Below, piece after piece: positions 34,385 to 42,254 of a stretch of 64,000 nt of DNA. A program made the position numbers and the translations under genes. Numbering within the stretch: the stretch's first letter is position 1; every line of letters begins with the position of its first letter. The stretch comes from Prauserella muralis (lineage in GTDB: Bacteria; Actinomycetota; Actinomycetes; Mycobacteriales; Pseudonocardiaceae): assembly GCF_003202285.1 (NCBI RefSeq), contig NZ_MASW01000001.1, positions 1,054,001 to 1,118,000 of the forward strand, written 5' to 3'. The notes under the pieces were generated by a model. That model had not been told where the DNA came from. It made no database searches and saw only the letters and a program-made list of their open reading frames with translations.

Positions 34385-36505
34385 ATGCCCACGAAGCATC
34401 ACCACAGCTGCACGCTCTGTGAGGCGACCTGCGGCATCACGGTGACCGTGGAGGGCGATCGGGTGGTCGACATCCGGGGTGACGAGGCCGATCCCCTCTC
34501 GAAGGGCTACCTGTGCCCGAAGGCGACCGCGCTCGCCGACGTGCACCACGACCCCGACCGGCTGCGCCGCCCGCTGGTGCGGGTGGGCGAGGAGTGGTTC
34601 GAGACGAGCTGGTCGGCCGCCTTCGAACTGGTGGCGGCGGGCCTGCGCGAGGTCCGCGACCGCCACGGCAAGGACGCGCTGGCCGTCTACCAGGGCAACC
34701 CGACGGCGCACAACCTCGGGCTGATCACCTACGGCCAGTCGTTCTTCCGGGCGCTGGGCACGCGCAATCTGTACTCGGCGACGTCGATCGACCAATTGCC
34801 GCACATGCTGGCGGCCTACGAGATGTTCGGCCACCAGCTGCTCATGCCCGTGCCCGACCTGGACCGCACTGACCTGTTCGTGTGCCTCGGCGGCAACCCG
34901 GCGGTGTCCAACGGCAGCATCATGACGGCTCCGGGCGTGCGGGCCCGGCTCGGCAGGGTCGGCAGGGTCGTGGTGTTCGACCCGCGCCGCACCGAGACGG
35001 CGCGGCTGGCCGACGAGCACCTGTTCATCCGGCCCGGCACTGACGCCGTGCTGTTGCTGTCGCTGGTCAACGTGCTCTTCGCCGAGGACCTGGTGTGCAC
35101 GGGCAGGCTCACGCCGCGCCTGATCGGCGTGGACATCCTGCGTCAGGTGTGCCGGGACTTCACCCCGGAGCGCGCGGCCACGGTCACCGGCGTCGACGCG
35201 GGCCGGATCCGCGAGCTGGCGAGGGAGCTGGCCGGCACGCCCCGCGCCGTCGTCTACGGCCGGGTCGGGGTGTGCACGCAGGAGTTCGGCGGGCTCGCCG
35301 CGTGGCTGCTGGTGGTGGTCAACGCGCTCACCGGTCACCTGGACGAGCCGGGAGGCGCGATGTTCACCACCCCGGCCGTCGACACGATCCCGATGACGGT
35401 GCTGGCCGGGCAGCGCGGCAGCTTCGGCCGCTACCGCAGCCGCGTGCGTGGGCTGCCCGAGTTCGGCGGCGAGCTGCCGGTCGCCGCGCTGGCCGAGGAG
35501 ATCGACACTCCCGGCGAGGCACGGATCAGGGGGCTCATCACCGCGGCGGGCAACCCGGTGCTGTCCACCCCCAACGGGCCCCGGCTGGAGCGTGCGCTGG
35601 ACGGCCTCGACTTCATGGTGTCGATCGATCCGTATCTCAACGAGACCACCAGGCACGCCGACGTGATCCTGCCGCCCACCGTCCACCTGGAACGGTCGCA
35701 CTACGAGCTCGCGCTGGCGCACTACGCGGTACGCAACACCGCGAGGTACTCGCCGCCGGTGTTTCGCCGCGGCGCCGACCAGCGGCACGACTGGGAGATC
35801 GTGCTGGAGCTGGCGAGCCGGGTGCTCGGCGGTGGCCCGGCCACGCGCCTGCTCGGCGGGTTCGGCCCCGAGGTGCTGCTGGAGCTGGGCCTGCGCACCG
35901 GTCCGCACGGTCTTCGCAAGCTCCACAGGGGCCTGTCGCTGCGGGCGCTGAAGCGGCGCCCGGAAGGTGTGGACCTCGGCCCGCTCGAACCCCGCCTTCC
36001 GGGGCGCCTGGCCACGCGCGGCCGGAAGGTCAACCTCGCCCCGCGCGTCCACCTCGACGACGTGCCGCGCCTGCGCCGCCTGCTCGACTCCCCGCCCCGG
36101 GACGGGCTGGTGCTGATCGGCAGGCGGCAGCTGCGCAGCAACAACTCGTGGATGCACAACAGCACGCGGCTGGTGAAGGGCAAGCCGCGCTGCACGCTGC
36201 TGGTGCACCCCGACGACGCCCGCGAGCGCGGCCTCACCGACGGTGCCGCGGCCCGGCTGGCCTCGGCGACGGGCGAGATCGAGGTGCCGGTGGAGGTCAC
36301 CGACGCGGTGATGCCTGGCGTCGTCAGCCTGCCGCACGGCTGGGGACACCACCGTGACGGCGTCCAGCTGCGGGTGGCCACCCGGCACGCCGGCGTCAGC
36401 GCGAACGACGTCACCGACGAGCGGCGCGTGGACGCGCTGACCGGCACGGCGGCGGTGTCCGGAGTGCCGGTGACCCTCACGGCCGCTGGGGAACCGCAAG
36501 CCTGA
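34385..36505 (+). CDS. Molybdopterin oxidoreductase (DMSO-reductase family)
   Basis: 706 residues from ATG 34385. C9, C12, C16 and C44 (HHHSCTLCEATCGIT, then SKGYLCPKA) form a 4Fe-4S site. SWSAAFELVAAGLREV, YQGNPTAHNLG, YSATSIDQLPHMLA (metal-ligand region with Ser), FVCLGGNPAVSNGS and the C-terminal RNNSWMHNS-like QLRSNNSWMHNSTRL segment with DAAARLASATGEIEVPV complete the bis-MGD fold. No Tat signal, so it is cytosolic; no iron-sulfur or cytochrome partner is adjacent. Assimilatory or formate-dehydrogenase-like activity is possible, and the electron partner is unknown. Confidence 0.92.
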   Translation: MPTKHHHSCTLCEATCGITVTVEGDRVVDIRGDEADPLSKGYLCPKATALADVHHDPDRLRRPLVRVGEEWFETSWSAAFELVAAGLREVRDRHGKDALAVYQGNPTAHNLGLITYGQSFFRALGTRNLYSATSIDQLPHMLAAYEMFGHQLLMPVPDLDRTDLFVCLGGNPAVSNGSIMTAPGVRARLGRVGRVVVFDPRRTETARLADEHLFIRPGTDAVLLLSLVNVLFAEDLVCTGRLTPRLIGVDILRQVCRDFTPERAATVTGVDAGRIRELARELAGTPRAVVYGRVGVCTQEFGGLAAWLLVVVNALTGHLDEPGGAMFTTPAVDTIPMTVLAGQRGSFGRYRSRVRGLPEFGGELPVAALAEEIDTPGEARIRGLITAAGNPVLSTPNGPRLERALDGLDFMVSIDPYLNETTRHADVILPPTVHLERSHYELALAHYAVRNTARYSPPVFRRGADQRHDWEIVLELASRVLGGGPATRLLGGFGPEVLLELGLRTGPHGLRKLHRGLSLRALKRRPEGVDLGPLEPRLPGRLATRGRKVNLAPRVHLDDVPRLRRLLDSPPRDGLVLIGRRQLRSNNSWMHNSTRLVKGKPRCTLLVHPDDARERGLTDGAAARLASATGEIEVPVEVTDAVMPGVVSLPHGWGHHRDGVQLRVATRHAGVSANDVTDERRVDALTGTAAVSGVPVTLTAAGEPQA

Positions 36506-36666
36506 CGTTCCCGCGCCCAAGGTCACCTTCGGCACGCATCGGGTACCCACGGTGCCCGTGGGCTCGCTGCCGGACCGTCGCCAACCGGCCCGCTCCCTCC
36601 CGAGGGGGAGGCGGTCCGCTCGCCTGCGGGAACCGCGGCTGCGCCCGGACCGCGAGGCTGAGGGGT

Positions 36667-37560
36667 ATGAGAAACGCACGTCTCGTGGCCGGTTACGCCG
36701 CCGTCCTCGGCACACTCCCGTACCTTTCCCTCAAGATCAGCTGGCTGACCGGTGGTTCGCTCGGGCTCGCCGACCCCGGCCTCGTCGACTCACCGGTCAT
36801 GGTCGCGGCCAACGCGTTCACCGCGGGCATGGAGTTCGTCGCCATCGCGGTGGCGCTGGCCTTCACCCACCGTTGGGGCGAGCGGCTGCCCGGCTGGCTC
36901 GTGCTCTTCCCCATGTGGGTCGGCACCGGGTTCCTGGCGCCGATCGCGCTGGCGAGCCCGGCCATCGGCGTCGACTTCCTGACCACCGCCCACGACGGCG
37001 GCGGCCTGGAGCCGTGGGTCCGGCCGCTCGTGTACGGGGGGTTCGCGTGGCAGGGCATCACCCTGCTCACCGTGTTCGTGCTGTACGCCAGGGCGCGCTG
37101 GGAGCGGCAGTTCACCGGGCACGTCACCGCCGCCGGGCGCGCCGGTGTGCTCGCGGGCACCGGAGCCGCACTGGCCCTGTTCGCCGCTGCCGTGCACGGG
37201 CTGTGGGTGTTCGCCCCGGTCAGGGACGACGCCACGCTGGCTGTGCGGTTCATCGACGGTGTCTACGGCGTGCTGGGGCTCGCCGCGGTGGCGGGAGCGG
37301 TGCTGCTCACCCGCCCAGGCACCCGGTTCCGGACACCGCTCGTACTGGCGTGGGCCGGGTCGGGTGCGCTGTTCTCGTGGGGCTTCTGGGGTGCGGCCTC
37401 GGCGCTGGCCACCGGCGAAGGCGGCACGGCCGAGCTGCTGCTGAACTACGCGCAGGTCGTGGCCGGTGTCCTGCTCGCGGTGGCGCTGGCCGGTACCGCA
37501 CGGGGCGTAACGCGGGAACGCGCTTTTCAGCCGACGCGCCGCGTGACCGTGCCGGAGTAA
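36667..37560 (+). CDS. Polytopic membrane protein of unknown function
   Basis: 297 residues with about seven membrane helices, for example VAGYAAVLGTLPYLSLKISWL, FVAIAVALAFTHRWGERLPGW, VYGGFAWQGITLLTVFVLYA, LAGTGAALALFAAAVHGLWVF and WAGSGALFSWGFWGAASALA. No known motif. It ends ten bases before the sensor kinase gene on the same strand and could be part of the signalling unit, for instance as a sensor or as a target of it. Confidence 0.8.
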   Translation: MRNARLVAGYAAVLGTLPYLSLKISWLTGGSLGLADPGLVDSPVMVAANAFTAGMEFVAIAVALAFTHRWGERLPGWLVLFPMWVGTGFLAPIALASPAIGVDFLTTAHDGGGLEPWVRPLVYGGFAWQGITLLTVFVLYARARWERQFTGHVTAAGRAGVLAGTGAALALFAAAVHGLWVFAPVRDDATLAVRFIDGVYGVLGLAAVAGAVLLTRPGTRFRTPLVLAWAGSGALFSWGFWGAASALATGEGGTAELLLNYAQVVAGVLLAVALAGTARGVTRERAFQPTRRVTVPE

Positions 37561-37569
37561 CTTCGTCGC

Positions 37570-38682
37570 ATGCTCGTGGCAAGGAAGTACCTGGGTGACG
37601 CGCTCGGCGCGCTGGTTCTCGGCGCGTTCGTGCTCGCCACCACCACGGTCGCCGCGTCGCAGCAGCCGGCAGCCGAGCCGCTGGGGGTGTTCGGCTACGG
37701 GTGGCTGGTCGGCGCGGCGCTTCCGCTTGCCGTGCGCAGCCGCTTCCCGCTCTCGGCTTTCGTGGTGTCCATCGCCTGCGCGCTGACGTACTACTGGTCC
37801 GGCTATCCGGGAGGGCCTGCGATCCTGCTGCCCGCGCTGGCCCTGTACACGGTGGCCCTCGTCCGGGGTCCGCTGATCGCCGGCAGCGCCGGCGGTGCGC
37901 TCGTCGTGGCGGGCTACATCGCCTTCGTCGCGTCCGGGCGGGGCTGGGTGCCGGGCGTCGCCTCCGCCGGTCTGGTCGCGGGCATCGCCGCCGTCGTCGG
38001 CATCGGCACGGCGATGCGCAACCGCAAGGCCGCGGTCGCCGCGGCCAGGGAGCACGAGGAGGAGCACCGGCAGCGGCTCGCCGAGCAGGAGCGGTTGCGC
38101 ATCGCCAGGGAGGTGCACGACGTCGTGGCACACAGCCTCGCCATGATCAACGTGCAGGCCGGGGTCGCCGCACACGTCGCCGACCGCAGGCCCGAGCAGG
38201 CCAAGGAGGCACTGCGCAACATCAAGGAGGCCAGCGCGACGGCGCTGACGGACCTGCGGGCCACGCTGGCCGTGCTGCGCTCCGGGGACCTGCACGCGCC
38301 CGCGCCCAGCCTGCGGCAGATGGACGAACTGCTCGGCCACGCCAGGGACGCGGGCCTCACCGTGCGGGTACGCGGGACGGCGGGTGAGCTGCCCGCGCCG
38401 GTGGACGCGGCCGCCTACCGGATCCTGCAGGAGTCGCTGACCAACGTCGTGCGGCACGCCAACCAGGCCAGGACCGTGGACGTCCGGTTCGGCCGCGACA
38501 ACGGCCACCTGGAGCTCACCGTGCGCGACGACGGGGCCGACGCCACCACACCGAAGACAGGCAACGGGCTGCGCGGCATGCGGGAACGCGCCGAGGCGCT
38601 CGGCGGCCGGGTCGAGGCGGGGCCGGGGCCCGGTGAGGCAGGCTTCGAGGTCAAGGCCGTCTTTCCGATCGAGGGGGAGTAG
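37570..38682 (+). CDS. NarL-type sensor histidine kinase
   Basis: 370 residues with four to five N-terminal membrane helices and no extracellular sensing domain. The dimerisation and phosphate-acceptor helix reads RIAREVHDVVAHSLAMINVQ, with His183 as the likely acceptor. The ATPase domain has RILQESLTNVVRHANQA (N box), VRDDGADA and GNGLRGMRERAEALGG (G boxes). This is the HisKA_3/HATPase type paired with LuxR-like regulators. The regulator gene follows with no gap. Confidence 0.93.
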   Translation: MLVARKYLGDALGALVLGAFVLATTTVAASQQPAAEPLGVFGYGWLVGAALPLAVRSRFPLSAFVVSIACALTYYWSGYPGGPAILLPALALYTVALVRGPLIAGSAGGALVVAGYIAFVASGRGWVPGVASAGLVAGIAAVVGIGTAMRNRKAAVAAAREHEEEHRQRLAEQERLRIAREVHDVVAHSLAMINVQAGVAAHVADRRPEQAKEALRNIKEASATALTDLRATLAVLRSGDLHAPAPSLRQMDELLGHARDAGLTVRVRGTAGELPAPVDAAAYRILQESLTNVVRHANQARTVDVRFGRDNGHLELTVRDDGADATTPKTGNGLRGMRERAEALGGRVEAGPGPGEAGFEVKAVFPIEGE

Positions 38683-39348
38683 ATGACGATCCGGGTGGTC
38701 CTCGCCGACGACCAGGCGCTCGTGCGCGCGGGCTTTCGGGTCCTGCTGGACACCGAGGACGGCTTCGAGGTGTGCGGCGAGGCCGCCGACGGCAGTGAGG
38801 CGGTGGCGCTGGCCCGCGAGCACCGGCCGGACGTCGTGGTGATGGATGTGCGCATGCCCGGCATGGACGGGCTGGAGGCCACCCGCCGGATCGCGGCCGA
38901 CGAGGAGCTGGCCGGGGTGAAGGTGCTGGTGCTCACCACGTTCGACGTCGACTCCTACGTCTACGAGGCGCTGCGGGGCGGGGCGAGCGGCTTCCTGCTC
39001 AAGGACACCGACCCGGTGGAGCTGCTGCGCGCGCTGCGGGTGGTGGCCGACGGCGAGGCCCTGCTGGCGCCGACCGTCACGCGCAGGCTGATCGCCGAGT
39101 TCGTCGACCGGCCCGAGAACCGGCGCATCGATCCCACGGCCATCCGGGAGATCACCGACCGGGAGCGGGAGGTCCTCGCCCTGGTGGCGGGCGGCCTTTC
39201 CAATGACGAGATCGCGGGCGAACTGGTGATCTCCACCGCGACGGCGCGCACGCACGTCAGCCGGATCATGACCAAGCTCGCCGCGCGCGACCGCGCTCAG
39301 CTGGTGGTGCTCGCCTACGAGTCGGGGCTGGTCAAACCCGGCCGGTGA
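38683..39348 (+). CDS. LuxR/NarL-type response regulator
   Basis: 221 residues. The receiver domain begins MTIRVVLADDQALVRAGFRVLL, with Asp55 as the phosphorylation site in VVVMDVRMPGMDGL and Lys in FLLKDTDPVELLRAL. The DNA-binding domain is ITDREREVLALVAGGLSNDEIAGELVISTATARTHVSRIMTKL. It directly follows its kinase. No obvious operator can be assigned, so target genes are unknown; the adjacent polytopic protein may be one. Confidence 0.95.
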   Translation: MTIRVVLADDQALVRAGFRVLLDTEDGFEVCGEAADGSEAVALAREHRPDVVVMDVRMPGMDGLEATRRIAADEELAGVKVLVLTTFDVDSYVYEALRGGASGFLLKDTDPVELLRALRVVADGEALLAPTVTRRLIAEFVDRPENRRIDPTAIREITDREREVLALVAGGLSNDEIAGELVISTATARTHVSRIMTKLAARDRAQLVVLAYESGLVKPGR

Positions 39349-39444
39349 TCAGCGCGCCGAGCGCCGCGAGCGGGCCACCTGCCGGGTGACGCGCACCAGG
39401 AACACCGCCGCCACGATCGCGACGAGTGTGATGTGGAGCCACAT
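39349..39444 (-). CDS. 31-residue single-pass membrane peptide
   Basis: ATG at 39444 with GAGGAGGG five bases upstream, a much better ribosome site than most in this region. The sequence is MWLHITLVAIVAAVFLVRV followed by a basic tail TRQVARSRRSAR: one hydrophobic helix, outside-in basic end. It ends directly against the response regulator stop on the opposite strand. Too short for most gene finders. Function unknown; small membrane regulators of kinases are a precedent. Confidence 0.55.
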   Translation of the reverse strand: MWLHITLVAIVAAVFLVRVTRQVARSRRSAR

Positions 39445-39529
39445 GCGCCCTCCTCTGCCGGGTTCGGGAGCCGATGGTCCGCTCGGTAGGCGTGGCACCC
39501 GGGGAGGAGGTTGGCCGACACGGCCGATA

Positions 39530-41002
39530 TCACCCGTTCGGCGGTAGCGTCCGTCGCTCGGTGGGGCGGGGTGGCGCCGGGCGCGGGGCGCCGTTCGCCC
39601 GCGGCACGCCGTTGGCCGCAGGTCTGCCGCTGTTTCTCGGCGGCATCGGCGCGCGCGGAGGCAGCGGCTGGGGCGCACGGTGCCTGCCGGGCTGGGGCGG
39701 TGGCGGGTTCGGCGTGCGGGGTCGGGGTCTCGGCTCACCGCCGCGGGGCGGCGCGGGCTGTGACGGCGCGGGCTGTGGCGGCGGCTGCCGTGGCCGGTCG
39801 GGTGGCCGTTGCACCCGGGGCAGCTCGACGGTGATCTCCGCGGCGATGGCCGAGGCCGAGCTGTCGGCGCGGCCGGAACGGTCGTCGTCGCGCGGCGGAG
39901 CCGGCTTGCTGCCGCGCAGCCGCGAGAGCTTCCTCGCGAGCGCGTGGCTCGGCCGTTCGACGAAGCGGTAACTCACCTCGACCACCACGAACGTCACCGC
40001 GATCATGATCACCAGCGCGATCGGGAAGGGCACCGCGGGCCGCAGCAGGCCGAGGATCACGAAGATGCCGAGCGCGTGCAGCAGGTACAGCGAGTAGCTG
40101 CGCTCGGACAGTTCCGTCCAGAACCGGCGCTGCTTGAGGTGCGGCTCCGCGAACATGCCCATCAGGAAGCAGACGGTGGCGAAGGCCAGCGCGAGGTTGT
40201 ACGACGTGTCGATGCGGCCCACGTCGACGATGTCGGCGAAGACGTACAGCATCCAGGCCAGCGCGCCGAAGACGCTGCCGGCCCACAGCGGGATCCGCTT
40301 GGTCGTGACCGCCCAGATGGTCTGACCGATGATCATGATAGGCAGGTAGGAGACGTTGACCGCGAACAGCGACCACGACTCGTTGAGCGCGCTGCGGCTG
40401 AGCAGGACCACGAACACCAACGTCAGCTCGATGCAGATGGCGAGCCACACCGAGCGCCGCAGTACGGGCAGGAGCACGAACAGCAGCAGGTAGAACAGGA
40501 CCTCGATGATCATCGTCCAGGCGACCGGCAGCAGCACCACCTGCGGGTAGATCAGGTAGTTCGCCAGTGACCAGTTGGTCAGGAACGTCCCCGGGGTCAG
40601 CTCCTGGGACTGGTAGGTCGACTGCGGTTCGAGGCCGGCCAGCAGCGCGAGCGACGTGAGGGCCAGCACGAAGCCGAGCGGGAGGTAGATGCGGATGATC
40701 CGGTTCACGCCGAACCGGAAGTGGCCCTGCCGCATGGCCAGCGGCGTCACCACGAACCCGCTGACCAGGAAGAAGAAGGGCACCGACAGCTGGCCGATAC
40801 CCTGTCTCGCCATGTGCATGGGGTCGCTGGTGAAGGTCTCGATGAAGTCGATGAAGGGCGCGTGCTCGCCCTTGGCGCGAACCCATGGACCCGGGATATG
40901 GGTGTAGAACACCAGCAGCGCGGCGATCGACCTGCCGATGTCGATGAAGACTATTCGCGTCTTTTCCGGGGTGCCCGCAGGCTGTTCAGCCAGCGTGACC
41001 AC
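39530..41002 (-). CDS. Acyltransferase-3 family membrane protein with a Pro-rich tail
   Basis: About 490 residues from GTG at 41002. Ten or so membrane helices carry RIVFIDIGRSIAALLVFYTHI (conserved His of the OatA/Acyl_transf_3 fold), VPFFFLVSGFVVTPLAMRQG, NRIIRIYLPLGFVLAL and RSYSLYLLHALGIFVILG. From about residue 385 the chain becomes cytosolic, Pro/Arg-rich and repetitive (RPPDRPRQPPPQPAPSQPAP). Such enzymes O-acylate cell-wall sugars or lipids. A longer frame upstream is an antisense artefact. Confidence 0.88.
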   Translation of the reverse strand: MVTLAEQPAGTPEKTRIVFIDIGRSIAALLVFYTHIPGPWVRAKGEHAPFIDFIETFTSDPMHMARQGIGQLSVPFFFLVSGFVVTPLAMRQGHFRFGVNRIIRIYLPLGFVLALTSLALLAGLEPQSTYQSQELTPGTFLTNWSLANYLIYPQVVLLPVAWTMIIEVLFYLLLFVLLPVLRRSVWLAICIELTLVFVVLLSRSALNESWSLFAVNVSYLPIMIIGQTIWAVTTKRIPLWAGSVFGALAWMLYVFADIVDVGRIDTSYNLALAFATVCFLMGMFAEPHLKQRRFWTELSERSYSLYLLHALGIFVILGLLRPAVPFPIALVIMIAVTFVVVEVSYRFVERPSHALARKLSRLRGSKPAPPRDDDRSGRADSSASAIAAEITVELPRVQRPPDRPRQPPPQPAPSQPAPPRGGEPRPRPRTPNPPPPQPGRHRAPQPLPPRAPMPPRNSGRPAANGVPRANGAPRPAPPRPTERRTLPPNG

Positions 41003-41104
41003 CCCCTGACGACGACGAGCTCCACCTCGCTGACCCGGCCGGAACCGATCGAAGGGTATCGCCGAAGCGGCGGATGGCGAATCACTACCCGAAAGCCGGG
41101 TGCT

Positions 41105-42250
41105 GTGACTCTCACAATCCACCGGCTCGGCACCCTCCTCGGGCAGCCGTTGCGCCAGGTGTGGCCCGCGCTGGCTCTGCACTACGCGGTGCAGGCCGTC
41201 TCGGTGACGGTGCTCGCCGTGATGTGCGCCCGCGCGGACCTGTCCCTGGCCGAGGTCCTCGGCCGCTACGACGGCAACTGGTTCGCCGAGATCGCCAGCC
41301 ACGGCTACGCCCAGGACGTGGTGGTGGACGCCGAAGGCCGGCCGGCCCCCGTGAGCCTCGCGTTCTTCCCGCTGTACCCGGGGCTGGTGGCGGTCTTCGC
41401 CACGGTGGGCGTTCCCGTGCTCGCCGCCGAACTGCTGGTCACGCTGGCTGCGGGCGGCGTCGCCGCGTGGGGCCTGTACGTCCTCGGCGCCGACGTCGGC
41501 GGCAGGCGCACCGGCATCCTGCTCGCCGGGCTGTGGGCGATGGCGCCCGGCTCGGTGGTGCTGCACATGGGCTACTCCGAGGCGCTGTTCGTGGCGCTGG
41601 CGGTGTGGACGCTCGTGGCGCTGCGCGGGCGGCAGTGGCTGCCCGCGGCCGGGCTGACCGTGCTGGCCGGACTCACCCGCAGCACGGCGGTCGCCCTCAT
41701 CGCCGCCGTGGTCGTGGCGGCGGCGGTGGCCGTGGTGCGCAGGCGCGACGGCTGGCGCCCGGTTGCCGCGGCGGGGCTCGCGCCGCTCGGCCTGCTGGCC
41801 TACCTGCTCTACGTGGGCGCCCGCGCCGACCGGCTCGACGGCTGGTTCTGGCTGCAGAACGAGGCCTGGTACATGGGCTTCGACGGCGGTGCGTTCACCT
41901 GGCAGCGGCTCACCGACGCCTTCGGCGGGGACGCGGCGCTGTGGGCCAGGCTGGTGGCGGCCGTCGTGGTGGCCGCCGTGCTGTTCCTGCTGTGGGCCTT
42001 CACCGTGCCGGGGCTGGGCCCGGCCGCGCACGTCTACACGACGCTGATCGTGGCGACCGCGCTGGGCACGAGCGCGTTCTGGCAGAGCAGGCCCCGGTTC
42101 CTGCTGCCCGCCGTGGTGCTCGGGGTGCCGCTGGCGTTGCTGCTGGCCCGCCTGCCCACCTGGCTGCTGCCGGTGCTGCTGCTGCCCGCGACCGTCGCCG
42201 GGGCGTGGTTCGGCGGGCTGCTGCTCACCGTGGTGCAGACCAACCCGTGA
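41105..42250 (+). CDS. PIG-V-like mannosyltransferase-type membrane protein
   Basis: 381 residues from GTG 41105. About nine to ten membrane helices. The first periplasmic loop RYDGNWFAEIASHGYAQ and SLAFFPLYPGLVAVFA match the PIG-V/DUF (Mannosyl_trans2) signature, where the acidic residue after RYD is catalytic. These are GT-C enzymes using polyprenyl-phosphate mannose. It is divergent from the acyltransferase gene over 102 bp and convergent with the large glycosyltransferase gene. Confidence 0.87.
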   Translation: MTLTIHRLGTLLGQPLRQVWPALALHYAVQAVSVTVLAVMCARADLSLAEVLGRYDGNWFAEIASHGYAQDVVVDAEGRPAPVSLAFFPLYPGLVAVFATVGVPVLAAELLVTLAAGGVAAWGLYVLGADVGGRRTGILLAGLWAMAPGSVVLHMGYSEALFVALAVWTLVALRGRQWLPAAGLTVLAGLTRSTAVALIAAVVVAAAVAVVRRRDGWRPVAAAGLAPLGLLAYLLYVGARADRLDGWFWLQNEAWYMGFDGGAFTWQRLTDAFGGDAALWARLVAAVVVAAVLFLLWAFTVPGLGPAAHVYTTLIVATALGTSAFWQSRPRFLLPAVVLGVPLALLLARLPTWLLPVLLLPATVAGAWFGGLLLTVVQTNP

Positions 42251-42254
42251 CCGC

